In this document: in pieces, positions 1-8,074 of the stretch
Position numbering within the stretch: the stretch's first letter is position 1
Layout of the letters: the number at the start of each line of letters is the position of its first letter
Assembly (NCBI GenBank): GCA_964580105.1
Contig: CAZOJJ010000003.1
Location: 41,138 to 105,137, forward strand
Direction: 5' to 3'
Source: CAZOJJ01 sp964580105
GTDB taxonomy: Bacteria > Bacteroidota > Rhodothermia > Rhodothermales > Rubricoccaceae
Length of the DNA: 64,000 bases
Notes under the pieces: model-generated
Told to the model about the DNA's origin: nothing
Database searches by the model: none
The model's input: the letters and a program-made list of their open reading frames with translations, nothing else
Program-made: the position numbers and the translations under genes

Positions 1-55
1 GGCCTCCCGCACGTGAAAATGGTATTGACGGACGCCTAGGGGCCGATCCGGCCGC

Positions 56-61
56 TATATT
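56..61 (+). promoter_or_regulatory. -10 element of the tRNA-Glu promoter
   Basis: TATATT lies 11 nt upstream of the tRNA, a usual -10 position. The same hexamer is the -10 of the promoters proposed at 12370 and 29942. A TTGACG at 25-30 is too far away (25-nt spacer) to be a convincing -35 box. Confidence 0.4.
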
Positions 62-72
62 GACGATCCTCT

Positions 73-145
73 GCCGCGTTCGTCTAGGGGTCTAGGACGC
101 CGCCCTCTCACGGCGGTAACACGGGTTCGAATCCCGTACGCGGTA
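73..145 (+). tRNA. tRNA-Glu (anticodon CTC)
   Basis: A full cloverleaf can be drawn. The acceptor arm is 73-79 paired with 138-144 (seven pairs including one G-U), and the anticodon stem CCGCC/GGCGG carries the loop CTCTCAC, giving anticodon CTC. The T arm is 121-125 paired with 133-137 around TTCGAAT. The overall sequence closely resembles bacterial tRNA-Glu, including the D-arm CGTCTAGGGG. The CCA end is not fully encoded (145 is the discriminator A, followed by CCC). It appears to stand alone. Confidence 0.93.
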
Positions 146-313
146 CCCAACGGGGCCGGACGCCGATGCGGCGCGCCGGCCCTTTCTCGTTTCGGCCCGC
201 TACCCGCGAGAAGACAGAGCAAGGAGCCCCGGCGCCGGGGCTCGCCGGGTTTCGGGACGGTCGGTTTGGGCGTGCCGCGATACTTTGCGTTCGTCACCCG
301 CCCCGACGTTTCC

Positions 314-1393
314 ATGCGCGCCCTGTCGTTTCTCGCCATTCCCTTCGTCCTCCTTGGCGGCTGCCGCTCCAGCGAGCACGTCCGGCCCGGTCCCGAGGCC
401 GCCTCGGCGGCGCTCTCGAACCCCTCGTGGGAGGTCCAGTTGGCGGACCCCGAGAAGCTGTTCGTCGCGCTCGACGTCGTGGACGCGCGCACCGTCTGGG
501 TGGCGGGCCAGCCCGGCGTCGTAGGCCGTACCACGGACGGCGGGGCGTCGTGGCGCTTCTTCGACGGGCCGTGGCCGGACTCCCTCGCCTTCCGCGACGT
601 GGAGGCGTTCTCGGCCGACGAAGCGTTCGCGCTCGCCATCGGTCCGGGTGCGGCCTCGCGCATCTACCACACGACCGACGGCGGGGCGTCGTGGCGGCTC
701 TCCTTCCAGAACGAGGACCCCAACGCGTTCTACGACTGCTTCTCCTTCTGGGACCGCCGGCGCGGCTTCGCCTTCAGCGACAGCCACGACGGCGAGTTCA
801 CGATCCTCCGCACCGAGGACGGCGGCGATACGTGGACGCGCGTGGATCCGGCGGACGTACCCGACGCGCGTCCGGGCGAGGGTTCCTTCGCGTCGTCCGG
901 CACCTGCACGGCGGCGCAGCCGGGCGGCCTCGGCTGGTTCGGCACCGGCGCCTCCGGCGTGGACACCCGCGTCATCCGCACGACCGACTACGGCGCGACG
1001 TGGACCGAGGCCGTCACGCCCATCGAGAGCACGGACCCGGCCGAGGGCATCGCCTCGCTGGCCTTCTTCGACGCGCGGCACGGGCTGGCCTTCGGCGGCG
1101 TCGGCACGCGCCCGAACGCCAACGTGGCCGTCACCCGCGACGGCGGCGCCCGCTGGGCCCGCCTCGGCGACGGCGTGCTCGGAGGCCGGGTGTACGGCTC
1201 CAGCGTCGTCCCCGGCACGCCCACGCCGACGGTCGTGGCGGTGTCGCCCGCCGGCTCAGCTTATTCAGTAGATGGCGGCGAGACGTGGACGCCGATTGAT
1301 GCGGTGGAGTCGTGGACGGTGGCCTTCCTGAACGCCGGGGCGGGCTGGGCCGGGGGGCGCGGGCACCTCAGCCGGGTGGTGAACGGACCGTAG
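314..1393 (+). CDS. Ycf48/BNR-type beta-propeller lipoprotein
   Basis: A 359-residue exported lipoprotein. The chosen ATG gives a classic signal peptide ending in the lipobox LGGC (Cys17); the frame is open further upstream, but that would put charged residues ahead of the signal. The mature part carries about six Asp-box motifs of the form S/T-x-D-G-G-x-x-W (for example TTDGGASWR, TEDGGDTWTRV and SVDGGETWTPI), spaced as in BNR or Ycf48-like propellers. Such proteins in this phylum are usually annotated 'oxidoreductase' or Ycf48-like without biochemical support. I infer an envelope-anchored propeller of unknown ligand. It is transcribed away from the tRNA and converges with the next gene. Confidence 0.85.
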   Translation: MRALSFLAIPFVLLGGCRSSEHVRPGPEAASAALSNPSWEVQLADPEKLFVALDVVDARTVWVAGQPGVVGRTTDGGASWRFFDGPWPDSLAFRDVEAFSADEAFALAIGPGAASRIYHTTDGGASWRLSFQNEDPNAFYDCFSFWDRRRGFAFSDSHDGEFTILRTEDGGDTWTRVDPADVPDARPGEGSFASSGTCTAAQPGGLGWFGTGASGVDTRVIRTTDYGATWTEAVTPIESTDPAEGIASLAFFDARHGLAFGGVGTRPNANVAVTRDGGARWARLGDGVLGGRVYGSSVVPGTPTPTVVAVSPAGSAYSVDGGETWTPIDAVESWTVAFLNAGAGWAGGRGHLSRVVNGP

Positions 1394-1407
1394 AACTGCT
1401 GCTGGAG

Positions 1408-2015
1408 TTAGCCTGCGAGCTGCGAGCGGACGAGGGCGTCCATCCCATCGAGGGTATGCGCGTCCGCCGGGTACGTGGCCCTCACCTTGATCCAGTACGC
1501 GCCGTCTTGCATCAGATACACGAGCAAGTCCATCGGCGCCCGGCATGGATTTCCTCGAAGACCGCGCGGTGCAGCTCGGCCTCACCGCCTTCCCACGGTA
1601 CGTCGCGGGTCGATTGGTCGTGGAGCGTGTAGGCATCGATTCGGCCCATTTGGACGAGTTGCCCGAGGGCGAGCTCGATCTCTTCGACCTGCATGTCGGC
1701 ATCCCCCGGATGGCGATAGACGAAGACATCGAAGCGGTTGCCGTCCAGGGAGTAGGAATAGAGGTGTCCGTATTCGCCGAGGTCTTCGTCGCTTACGCGC
1801 TCAAGCCCCGGTACGGCCTGAGGCGGCTCCCATTCCACGAAGCCGGCCGCTTCGCGTAGCGCGGTGATCATCGACTCGGAGGACGCATTCTCGCTCAGCG
1901 TAATGCTGACCGAGCCGTCGTCTTCTTCCTGGACACGATACTCGTCGTTGGGGGCGGGGCGGGACCCGGCGCAGCCCACGACGAGAAGGGCGACAAGCAG
2001 CAAGGCGTAGCGCAT
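1408..2015 (-). pseudogene. small lipoprotein gene with a frameshift near its 3' end
   Basis: From ATG 2015 the frame encodes a lipoprotein (MRYALLLVALLVVGC; lipobox Cys15) with no family I recognise. In the published frame it stops at 1512 after an abrupt, unlikely tail (WTCSCI). One base of insertion near 1534 joins it to a second frame that begins MDLLVYLMQDGAYWIKVRAT and runs 41 residues to a TAA at 1408. The join falls after EEIHAGRR and gives a sensible protein of about 202 residues. Either the gene carries a real one-base deletion or the assembly has an error in the GGGCGCCGATGG stretch. It sits directly downstream of uvrB on the same strand, 72 nt away. Confidence 0.6.
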
Positions 2016-2087
2016 GAGCAGATAGGCGGTCGACCGTTTGAGAAGGCCACAGCTAGGGCATCGTCCCCGCTCTCGAAGGGCGGTTAT

Positions 2088-4160
2088 TTATGCCGCCAGC
2101 TCCGCCTCGATCTGGGCGATGGAGTCCCGAAGCTCGGCGGCCTTCTCGAATTCCAGGTTCATCGCGGCGGCCTCCATCTCGCGCGTCAGCTGCGCCACGA
2201 GGTCGCGCTTCTGGTCGTCGGTGAGGTACTTCACGACGGGGTCGGCCACGCGCGGGAGCTGCTGCGGGCCGCTGTAGTACATCGGCCGCTGCGCCTCCTC
2301 CTCGGCCTTGTGGTCGGCGATGGCCGTCCCGGCGCGGATCTGGTCGATGGACTTCGTGACCGTCTGCGGTGTGATGCCGTGCTCGCGGTTGTACGCCTGC
2401 TGGATGGCCCGGCGGCGCTCGGTCTCCTCCATCATGCGCGCCATCGAGTCCGTGACGGTGTCGGCGTAGAGGATGACCGCCGAGCCGGCGTTGCGCGCGG
2501 CGCGCCCGGCCGTCTGGATGAGGGAGCGCTCGGAGCGGAGGAAGCCCTCCTTGTCGGCGTCGAGGATGGCGACGAGGCTGACCTCGGGGAGGTCGAGGCC
2601 CTCGCGGAGGAGGTTGATGCCGACGAGCACGTCGAACTCGCCGAGGCGGAGGTCGCGGAGGATGTCCACGCGCTCGAGCGCGTCGATGTCGGAGTGGAGG
2701 TAGCGGACGCGGACGCCGAAGGAGTCGAGGTAGTCGGTCAGGTCCTCGGCCATGCGCTTGGTGAGCGTGGTGACGAGGACGCGCTCGCGGCGGCGCGTGC
2801 GCTCGCGGATCTCGGCGAGGAGGTCGTCAATCTGGCCGTCCACCGGGCGCACCTCGACCTCGGGGTCGAGGATGCCGGTCGGGCGGATGACCTGCTCGAC
2901 GACGACGCCCTCGCTCTTCTCCAGCTCGTAGTCGGCCGGCGTGGCGGAGACGAAGATGACCTCGTGGTGGAAGGTCTCGAACTCCTCGAAGGTGAGCGGC
3001 CGGTTGTCCATCGCGGAGGGCAGCCGGAAGCCGTGCTCGACGAGGTTCAGCTTGCGCGCGCGGTCCCCGTTGTACATGGCGCGGACCTGCGGGATGGTGA
3101 CGTGGCTCTCGTCCACCACGATCATCCAGTCGTCGCCGTAGTTGAGCTGGAAGTAGTCGAGGAGGCAGTGCGGGCGGGTGCCGGGGTCGCGGCCGTCCAT
3201 GTGGCGCGAGTAGTTCTCGATGCCGGAGCAGTAGCCCACCTCGCGGATCATCTCGATGTCGAAGAGGGTGCGCTGCTCCAGCCGCTGGGCCTCGACGAGC
3301 TTGCCCTCGTTGCGGAGGACGGCCAGCCGCCAGCGCAGCTCCTCCTCGATCCCCGCGATGGCCCGGTCGAGCTGGTCCTTCGGCGTGACGAAGTGCTTGG
3401 CCGGGTAGACGGTGAGCGTGTCGCGCTCCTCGGCCAGCACCTCGCCCGTGAGCGGGTTGATGCGGGCGATCTTCTCGACCTCGTCGCCCCAGAAGGAGAG
3501 GCGGTAGGCCTGGTCCTCGAAGTACGCCGGGAAGACCTCGACCACGTCGCCGCGGACGCGGAAGGTGCCGGGCTCGAAGGCCACCTCGTTGCGCGTGTAG
3601 AAGACGTTGACGAGGCGGAGGAGGAGGTCGTCGCGGTCCACGACGTCGCCGGGGGCGACCTGGACGATCTGGCGCTTGTACTCCTCGGGGTTGCCGAGGC
3701 CATAGATGCACGACACGCTCGCCACGATGACGATGTCCTTCCGCCCCGAGACGAGCGCCGAGGTGGCCCGGAGCCGGAGCCGGTCGATCTCCTCGTTGAT
3801 CGCCATGTCCTTCTCGATGTACGTGTCGGACGCGACGATGTAGGCCTCGGGCTGGTAGTAGTCGTAGTAGGAGATGAAGAACTCGACGGCGTTGTTCGGG
3901 AAGAACTGCCGGAACTCGGCGTAGAGCTGGGCCGCGAGGGTCTTGTTGTGCGAGATCACCAGCGCGGGCTGCCCGGCGTTGCGGATGACGTTGGCCATCG
4001 TGAACGTCTTGCCCGTGCCCGTTGCGCCGAGGAGGGTCTGGTAGCGGTCGCCCCGGAAGTGGCCTTCGGTCAGTTCGCCGATGGCGCGCGGCTGGTCGCC
4101 CGTCGGGCGGAAGGGCGTGTCGAGCGAGAAGGGCGAGTCGATGCGGGTGATCTGTGCCAT
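2088..4160 (-). CDS. uvrB: excinuclease ABC subunit B
   Basis: A 690-residue UvrB, the damage-verifying helicase-like subunit of UvrABC nucleotide excision repair. Walker A GATGTGKT is at residues 45-52. The damage-probing beta-hairpin region with YYDYYQPEAYI is near residue 100, a DESH motif lies mid-protein, and the C-terminal UVR helical hairpin that contacts UvrC (EFEKAAELRD) ends the chain. Length is normal for the family. The start follows a pyrimidine-rich leader that shares a 12-nt block with the leader of the McrB-like gene on the other strand. The gene is divergent from the four-helix-bundle gene, with 122 nt between them. Confidence 0.97.
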   Translation of the reverse strand: MAQITRIDSPFSLDTPFRPTGDQPRAIGELTEGHFRGDRYQTLLGATGTGKTFTMANVIRNAGQPALVISHNKTLAAQLYAEFRQFFPNNAVEFFISYYDYYQPEAYIVASDTYIEKDMAINEEIDRLRLRATSALVSGRKDIVIVASVSCIYGLGNPEEYKRQIVQVAPGDVVDRDDLLLRLVNVFYTRNEVAFEPGTFRVRGDVVEVFPAYFEDQAYRLSFWGDEVEKIARINPLTGEVLAEERDTLTVYPAKHFVTPKDQLDRAIAGIEEELRWRLAVLRNEGKLVEAQRLEQRTLFDIEMIREVGYCSGIENYSRHMDGRDPGTRPHCLLDYFQLNYGDDWMIVVDESHVTIPQVRAMYNGDRARKLNLVEHGFRLPSAMDNRPLTFEEFETFHHEVIFVSATPADYELEKSEGVVVEQVIRPTGILDPEVEVRPVDGQIDDLLAEIRERTRRRERVLVTTLTKRMAEDLTDYLDSFGVRVRYLHSDIDALERVDILRDLRLGEFDVLVGINLLREGLDLPEVSLVAILDADKEGFLRSERSLIQTAGRAARNAGSAVILYADTVTDSMARMMEETERRRAIQQAYNREHGITPQTVTKSIDQIRAGTAIADHKAEEEAQRPMYYSGPQQLPRVADPVVKYLTDDQKRDLVAQLTREMEAAAMNLEFEKAAELRDSIAQIEAELAA

Positions 4161-4282
4161 CTGGTGATTGAGCGATGGGCTGAAGGAGTGATTGGGCAGC
4201 CTGCGAGGATAGGTGCGCGAGGTGCCAGCCGTATGTCAGGCCGGGCCTGTATGTTCGGTGAGGCGCTAGCGCAGACGGCACC

Positions 4283-4663
4283 ATGCCCGAATCGGACTTT
4301 AACACCCGCAAGGCCGAGGAGATGCGTCGGCGGAGGAAAGCCTTCGCCGTGCGGGTTGTCCATTTCGTAGAGTCGCCACCGCGTTCGACCGCCGGCCAGG
4401 CCGTCGGCCGGCAGCTGCTCCGCTCGGCAACGTCGGTGGCAGCGAATGATCGCGCCGCCTGCCGTGCGCGTTCCCGCGCCGAGTTCATCGCCAAGATGAG
4501 CATCGTCGTGGAAGAGGCCGGTGAAACCGAGTTCTGGCTCGAGTTGCTCATCGAAGCAGGCCTCGTCGAGGAGCCACGTCTCTGCGATCTCCTGGCCGAG
4601 CCCCGCGAACTTGTCAAGATCGGATCCGCCTCGCGCCGAACCGCCCGCGCCAACAGTCGCTAA
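4283..4663 (+). CDS. four helix bundle protein (23S rRNA IVP/S23 family)
   Basis: A 126-residue helical protein with family hallmarks of the S23/IVP-like four-helix-bundle group: FAVRVVHFVESPP, then GRQLLRSATSVAANDRAACRARSRAEFIAK and EEAGETEFWLELLIEAG in sequence. Members were first described inside intervening sequences of 23S rRNA genes, but many are free-standing like this one, and the related bAvd protein works in diversity-generating retroelements. No rRNA gene, reverse transcriptase or template repeat is visible here, so its role is unknown. It lies 32 nt upstream of the EVE-McrB gene on the same strand and may be co-transcribed with it. Confidence 0.85.
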   Translation: MPESDFNTRKAEEMRRRRKAFAVRVVHFVESPPRSTAGQAVGRQLLRSATSVAANDRAACRARSRAEFIAKMSIVVEEAGETEFWLELLIEAGLVEEPRLCDLLAEPRELVKIGSASRRTARANSR

Positions 4664-4695
4664 TTCACGCATTCGCTCAATCACCCATTCGCCCC

Positions 4696-6408
4696 ATGCC
4701 CTACTGGATCTGGTCGGTCCGGCCCGAGCACTTCCCGGCGTTCGTCCGCACGGGCACGTTCGCCGTGCGCCGCCAGGGACGGAAAGGGCTGGTGCAGATC
4801 CGCCCCGGCGACCGGATCTTCGCCTACCTCCCCGGCAGCCGCGTCCTCGCCGGGGCCTTCGAAGCGACGAGCGCGGCGTTCGAGGACGCGACGGCCCTCG
4901 TGCCCGGCGGGCACTACCCGCACCGCCTCCGCGTGCGCCCGGTGGCCGTGCTCAGCGAGGAAGCCTGGATCCCGTACGACGCCTTCGCCGACAAGCTGGC
5001 CGCGCTCGACGCCTACGGCGAGAAGGAGACGCCCGACCTCCGCTTCCGCGCCATGATGCAGCACGTCGTCCATCCGCTGCCGACGGTGGATGGGCTGATG
5101 CTGGACTACCTCGTCCGCACCCGTGCCGAGTCGGACCCCGACCGGCTGATCGCGCTCACCGAGCGGTACAAGCGCCAGCGCACCGAGGCCGAGCAGGGCG
5201 TCGCCGAGCCCGCCTCGGTGTATGCGCCGGCGGCTTCGGTTTCCTCCGATTTCGACCGGGCCGGAGCGATGGAGCGGCTCCTCGCCGGCATCGAGGCGCG
5301 CGGGTTCGTCTACGAGCCCTGGGAGGTGGCGGCCTACGTGACGGCGCTGCGGACCAAGCCGTTCGTGCTACTGGCGGGCGTGACCGGCGTGGGGAAGTCG
5401 AGGTTGCCTGTGCTCGTGGCCGAGGCCACCGGCGGTGCGGCCACCCTGCTGCCCGTCCGGCCCGACTGGACCGACCCGGCCGAGGTGCTCGGCTACACCG
5501 ACCTCGCCGGTGCCTTCCGCCCGGGCGCGCTGCTCCGCGCCGCACGCGCGGCGGGCGACGACCCCGAACGGTTCCACGCGCTCGTCCTCGACGAGATGAA
5601 CCTCGCCCGGCCGGAGCATTACCTCGCCGAGGTGCTGAGCCGGATCGAGGCGCGTGCTCCCGCCCCGGAGGGCGGGTGGGCGAGCCCGCCGCTCCTGACC
5701 CAGCCGCTCGGCCCCGCCGACGCGGCCTGGAACGCCGTTCGCCTTCCGCCCAACCTCGCCCTCGTCGGCACCGTGAACGTGGACGAGAGCGCGCACGCCT
5801 TCAGCCGAAAGGTACTCGACCGCGCCTTCACGCTCGAACTGGCGGCATCCGACCTCACGCAGTGGGAGGCCAAAGCGACGCCACCCGCCTCGGTGGAGCC
5901 GTGGCCCGCGTCGGCGTGGTGTCCGCGTGCGGTCCGGCTGAGCGACCTGGCCGCTCTCACCGAGGCGGAGCACGACGCCGTCGAGGTGGCCGTCCGGGCC
6001 GTCGCCGAGGCCGACGCGCTGCTGGCGCCGGCCGGGCTGGGCACGGGCTACCGGGCGCGCGACGAGGCGGCGCTGTTCGTGCTCCACGCCCGTGCTGTGC
6101 CCGGCGCCTTCCGCGCCCGTGCGGGCGAGCCCGTCGATCCGCTCGACCTCGCGCTGGCGATGAAGCTGCTGCCGCGCCTGGAGGGCAGCCGCCCGGCCGT
6201 CCGCACCGCCGTCCTCGCCCTCCTCGGTTGGGCCTGGGACGGCGCGGCGCGGCGCGACGAGGCCGAGGCCCTCGCCCTGCTCGATGGCTGGGAGGACGCC
6301 GGGTGCCCCGACGCCCTGCCCGAGGCGCGCTTTCCCCGCATGGCCGCCCGCCTCGCCCGCATGGCCGAGGCGGTGGTGACGGACGGCTACGCGTCGTTCT
6401 GGGGCTAG
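4696..6408 (+). CDS. EVE-domain McrB-like AAA+ NTPase
   Basis: A 570-residue fusion. Residues 1 to about 140 look like an EVE/PUA-like domain (WIWSVRPEHFPAF, then RPGDRIFAYLPGSRVLAGAF), a fold used to read modified bases. Residues about 195 to 420 are a McrB-type AAA+ motor: Walker A GVTGVGKS at 228-235, Walker B LVLDEMNLA at 296-304, and the signature GTVNVDES at 358-365 followed by FSRKVLDRAF, the variant typical of EVE-McrB relatives. E. coli McrB has NTAD at this place. Such motors power a McrC nuclease against modified DNA. The nuclease partner is probably the gene at 8075, separated by two antisense genes. The stop overlaps the convergent metallopeptidase stop by 4 nt. Restriction function is inferred. 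Confidence 0.85.
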   Translation: MPYWIWSVRPEHFPAFVRTGTFAVRRQGRKGLVQIRPGDRIFAYLPGSRVLAGAFEATSAAFEDATALVPGGHYPHRLRVRPVAVLSEEAWIPYDAFADKLAALDAYGEKETPDLRFRAMMQHVVHPLPTVDGLMLDYLVRTRAESDPDRLIALTERYKRQRTEAEQGVAEPASVYAPAASVSSDFDRAGAMERLLAGIEARGFVYEPWEVAAYVTALRTKPFVLLAGVTGVGKSRLPVLVAEATGGAATLLPVRPDWTDPAEVLGYTDLAGAFRPGALLRAARAAGDDPERFHALVLDEMNLARPEHYLAEVLSRIEARAPAPEGGWASPPLLTQPLGPADAAWNAVRLPPNLALVGTVNVDESAHAFSRKVLDRAFTLELAASDLTQWEAKATPPASVEPWPASAWCPRAVRLSDLAALTEAEHDAVEVAVRAVAEADALLAPAGLGTGYRARDEAALFVLHARAVPGAFRARAGEPVDPLDLALAMKLLPRLEGSRPAVRTAVLALLGWAWDGAARRDEAEALALLDGWEDAGCPDALPEARFPRMAARLARMAEAVVTDGYASFWG

Positions 6409-7304
6409 CGGCGGAGGTGCGGGCCGAGGTCGCGCTCCATGTGCCGCTGGAGGCGGGCGTACTCGTCGGCGCACCCCTGCGCGCGGAGGTCCGGGAGGAA
6501 GGCGCGGGCGACCGCCGCGTAGCGCTCGGGCTCGGCGCCGTAGAGGGTGCAGACGAGGTTGTAGAAGCGTCGCTCGTCCGGCGAGTGGACGTCCCAGAGC
6601 GGGAAGGCGAGGTTCTGTTCCGCCCGCGTGAGCGCCATGTACTGGAAGGAGGCGGCGCCGTCGAAGGCGCGCTGGGAGGCGCCGTTCCTCGTCAGGAGGT
6701 AGGCCGCGATGGCGTCGGCGGCGTCTTCCTCCCCGCCGTACGTGGAGAGGTCGTAGGCGTGCACGAGCGCGTGGCCGACCTCGTGCATCACGAAGAACAG
6801 CGTCGCGCCGAGGACGGCGTCCTCGAACGCGCCGCCCTCGTAGCGGGCGAAGAGCCGGCTCAGCATCCCGAACATCTCGTCGCAGAAGACGATCTCGCGC
6901 TGGTTCGGGTCGTAGAACGCGTTGACCTCGCCGCACGCGCGCCCGACGATGATGGGGACCGTCCGGTCGAGCGTGAGCTGTTCGTTGAGGTCGTTCACCG
7001 CCGCCGTCAGCACGCCCGATTCGCGGATGAACTGCCCGGCCGGGGAGATCGAGAACTGCCCGCCCTGCCGGTTGAGCTGGGTGAGGAGCGTGAAGGGCGG
7101 GTCGGCCGGCGTAGGCGCGGAGGTGCCGGCCACCGCCGGCACGCCTTCGGGGAGGGACTGGAAATCGAGGCCGTCCTCCTCGGGGCACTCGACGACCAGA
7201 CACACGACGGGCGTCAGGTCGATCCAGCCGGTGCGGACACCGAGGGCGAAGAGGAGGCCGACGGCGAGGAAGCCGCCGCCGAGGAGGGAGCTACGATGAC
7301 GCAT
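6405..7304 (-). CDS. DUF4344-type putative zinc metallopeptidase
   Basis: A 299-residue protein with an N-terminal membrane anchor or signal (residues 7-24). It contains the zincin motif HEVGH at 174-178, preceded by ATLFFVM and followed by GGEEDAADAIAAYLL, which supplies likely downstream metal ligands. This pattern matches the DUF4344 putative metallopeptidase family; substrates are unknown. The ATG at 7304 is preferred because an upstream in-frame ATG would add 19 basic or proline-rich residues before the membrane segment. It is antisense to, and sits between, the McrB-like and nuclease genes. Metal binding is predicted from sequence only. Confidence 0.8.
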   Translation of the reverse strand: MRHRSSLLGGGFLAVGLLFALGVRTGWIDLTPVVCLVVECPEEDGLDFQSLPEGVPAVAGTSAPTPADPPFTLLTQLNRQGGQFSISPAGQFIRESGVLTAAVNDLNEQLTLDRTVPIIVGRACGEVNAFYDPNQREIVFCDEMFGMLSRLFARYEGGAFEDAVLGATLFFVMHEVGHALVHAYDLSTYGGEEDAADAIAAYLLTRNGASQRAFDGAASFQYMALTRAEQNLAFPLWDVHSPDERRFYNLVCTLYGAEPERYAAVARAFLPDLRAQGCADEYARLQRHMERDLGPHLRR

Positions 7305-7386
7305 GGCGAAAGCGGGTAAGGGAGGAGGCCGGGAGTTACGCCGTTTCGCCTCCCCATGCAACCCCGGATGGAGGGGCGCCCGTGCG

Positions 7387-8010
7387 TCAGGAGCGCACGA
7401 GCCCCGCCTCGGCCAGCCGCCGACGCACGGCCTCGACGTGGTCGCGAAAGGCGCGCGCCGTGCCGGGAAGCCGGCCGAGGTCGGTGTAGACGGGGAGGTC
7501 GAACACCAGCTCCGAGCTCTCGTCCTCGGCCACCTCGGCGCCGAGGCGGCGCAGCCACGTGGTCATCTTCCCGTTCTCCCGGGCCACGACGCCGCGCAGC
7601 GTCCGCACGCCCACCGTCGGGGCCAGCACGTAGAGCACGGCGAGGAGGAGCGAGCCGAGGCCGTGCCCCTGCGCCGTGTCCAGGACGGTGAGCGAGAACT
7701 CCGCCACGCCCGGCGCGTCCCGCAGGCGGACGAACCGCGCGACGCCGAAGCCGGGCCTCTCGGGGTGGGTCAGGTCGAGCGCCCCCCAGGCGACGTGATG
7801 GACGTGGTCGATCCGGGTGAAGTAGTCGAGCTGGGCGGGGCTCAGGCGCGTGAGCGCCCCCAGAAAGCGAAACCGGCGCGATTCCTCCGACAGCTCCTCG
7901 AAGCCGACGGCCAGCCGCTCCCGGTCGCTCGGCAGCACCGGGCGGAGCGCGACGGGCGTGCCGTCGTCCAAGGTGAAGGAGAGGATCGGGGGCAGGTCCG
8001 GCAGGGCCAC
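7387..8010 (-). CDS. GNAT-family acetyltransferase
   Basis: A GNAT-fold N-acetyltransferase of about 207 residues. The N-terminal strand TLDDGTPVALRPVLPSDRERL, the middle block RFRFLGALTRLSPAQLDYFTRIDHVHHVAW, and the acetyl-CoA loop TAQGHGLGSLLL resemble the Pat-like protein acetyltransferases, although no cyclic-nucleotide domain is present. The start is uncertain. GTG 8010 begins just before the conserved fold. The ATG at 8076 would add 22 residues and would share the hexamer CCATGG with the start codon of the divergent nuclease gene. Substrate unknown. Confidence 0.78.
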   Translation of the reverse strand: MALPDLPPILSFTLDDGTPVALRPVLPSDRERLAVGFEELSEESRRFRFLGALTRLSPAQLDYFTRIDHVHHVAWGALDLTHPERPGFGVARFVRLRDAPGVAEFSLTVLDTAQGHGLGSLLLAVLYVLAPTVGVRTLRGVVARENGKMTTWLRRLGAEVAEDESSELVFDLPVYTDLGRLPGTARAFRDHVEAVRRRLAEAGLVRS

Positions 8011-8074
8011 GGCGGCGCGGGGGCGGCGACGGGCGTAGCATACGAACCCGTCTCCCGACTCCGCCCGCACCGCC

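Noticed and set aside
25..61. TTGACG plus TATATT as a complete promoter for tRNA-Glu
   Set aside because: The spacer is 25 nt, too long for a normal sigma-70 promoter. Only the -10 box was kept.
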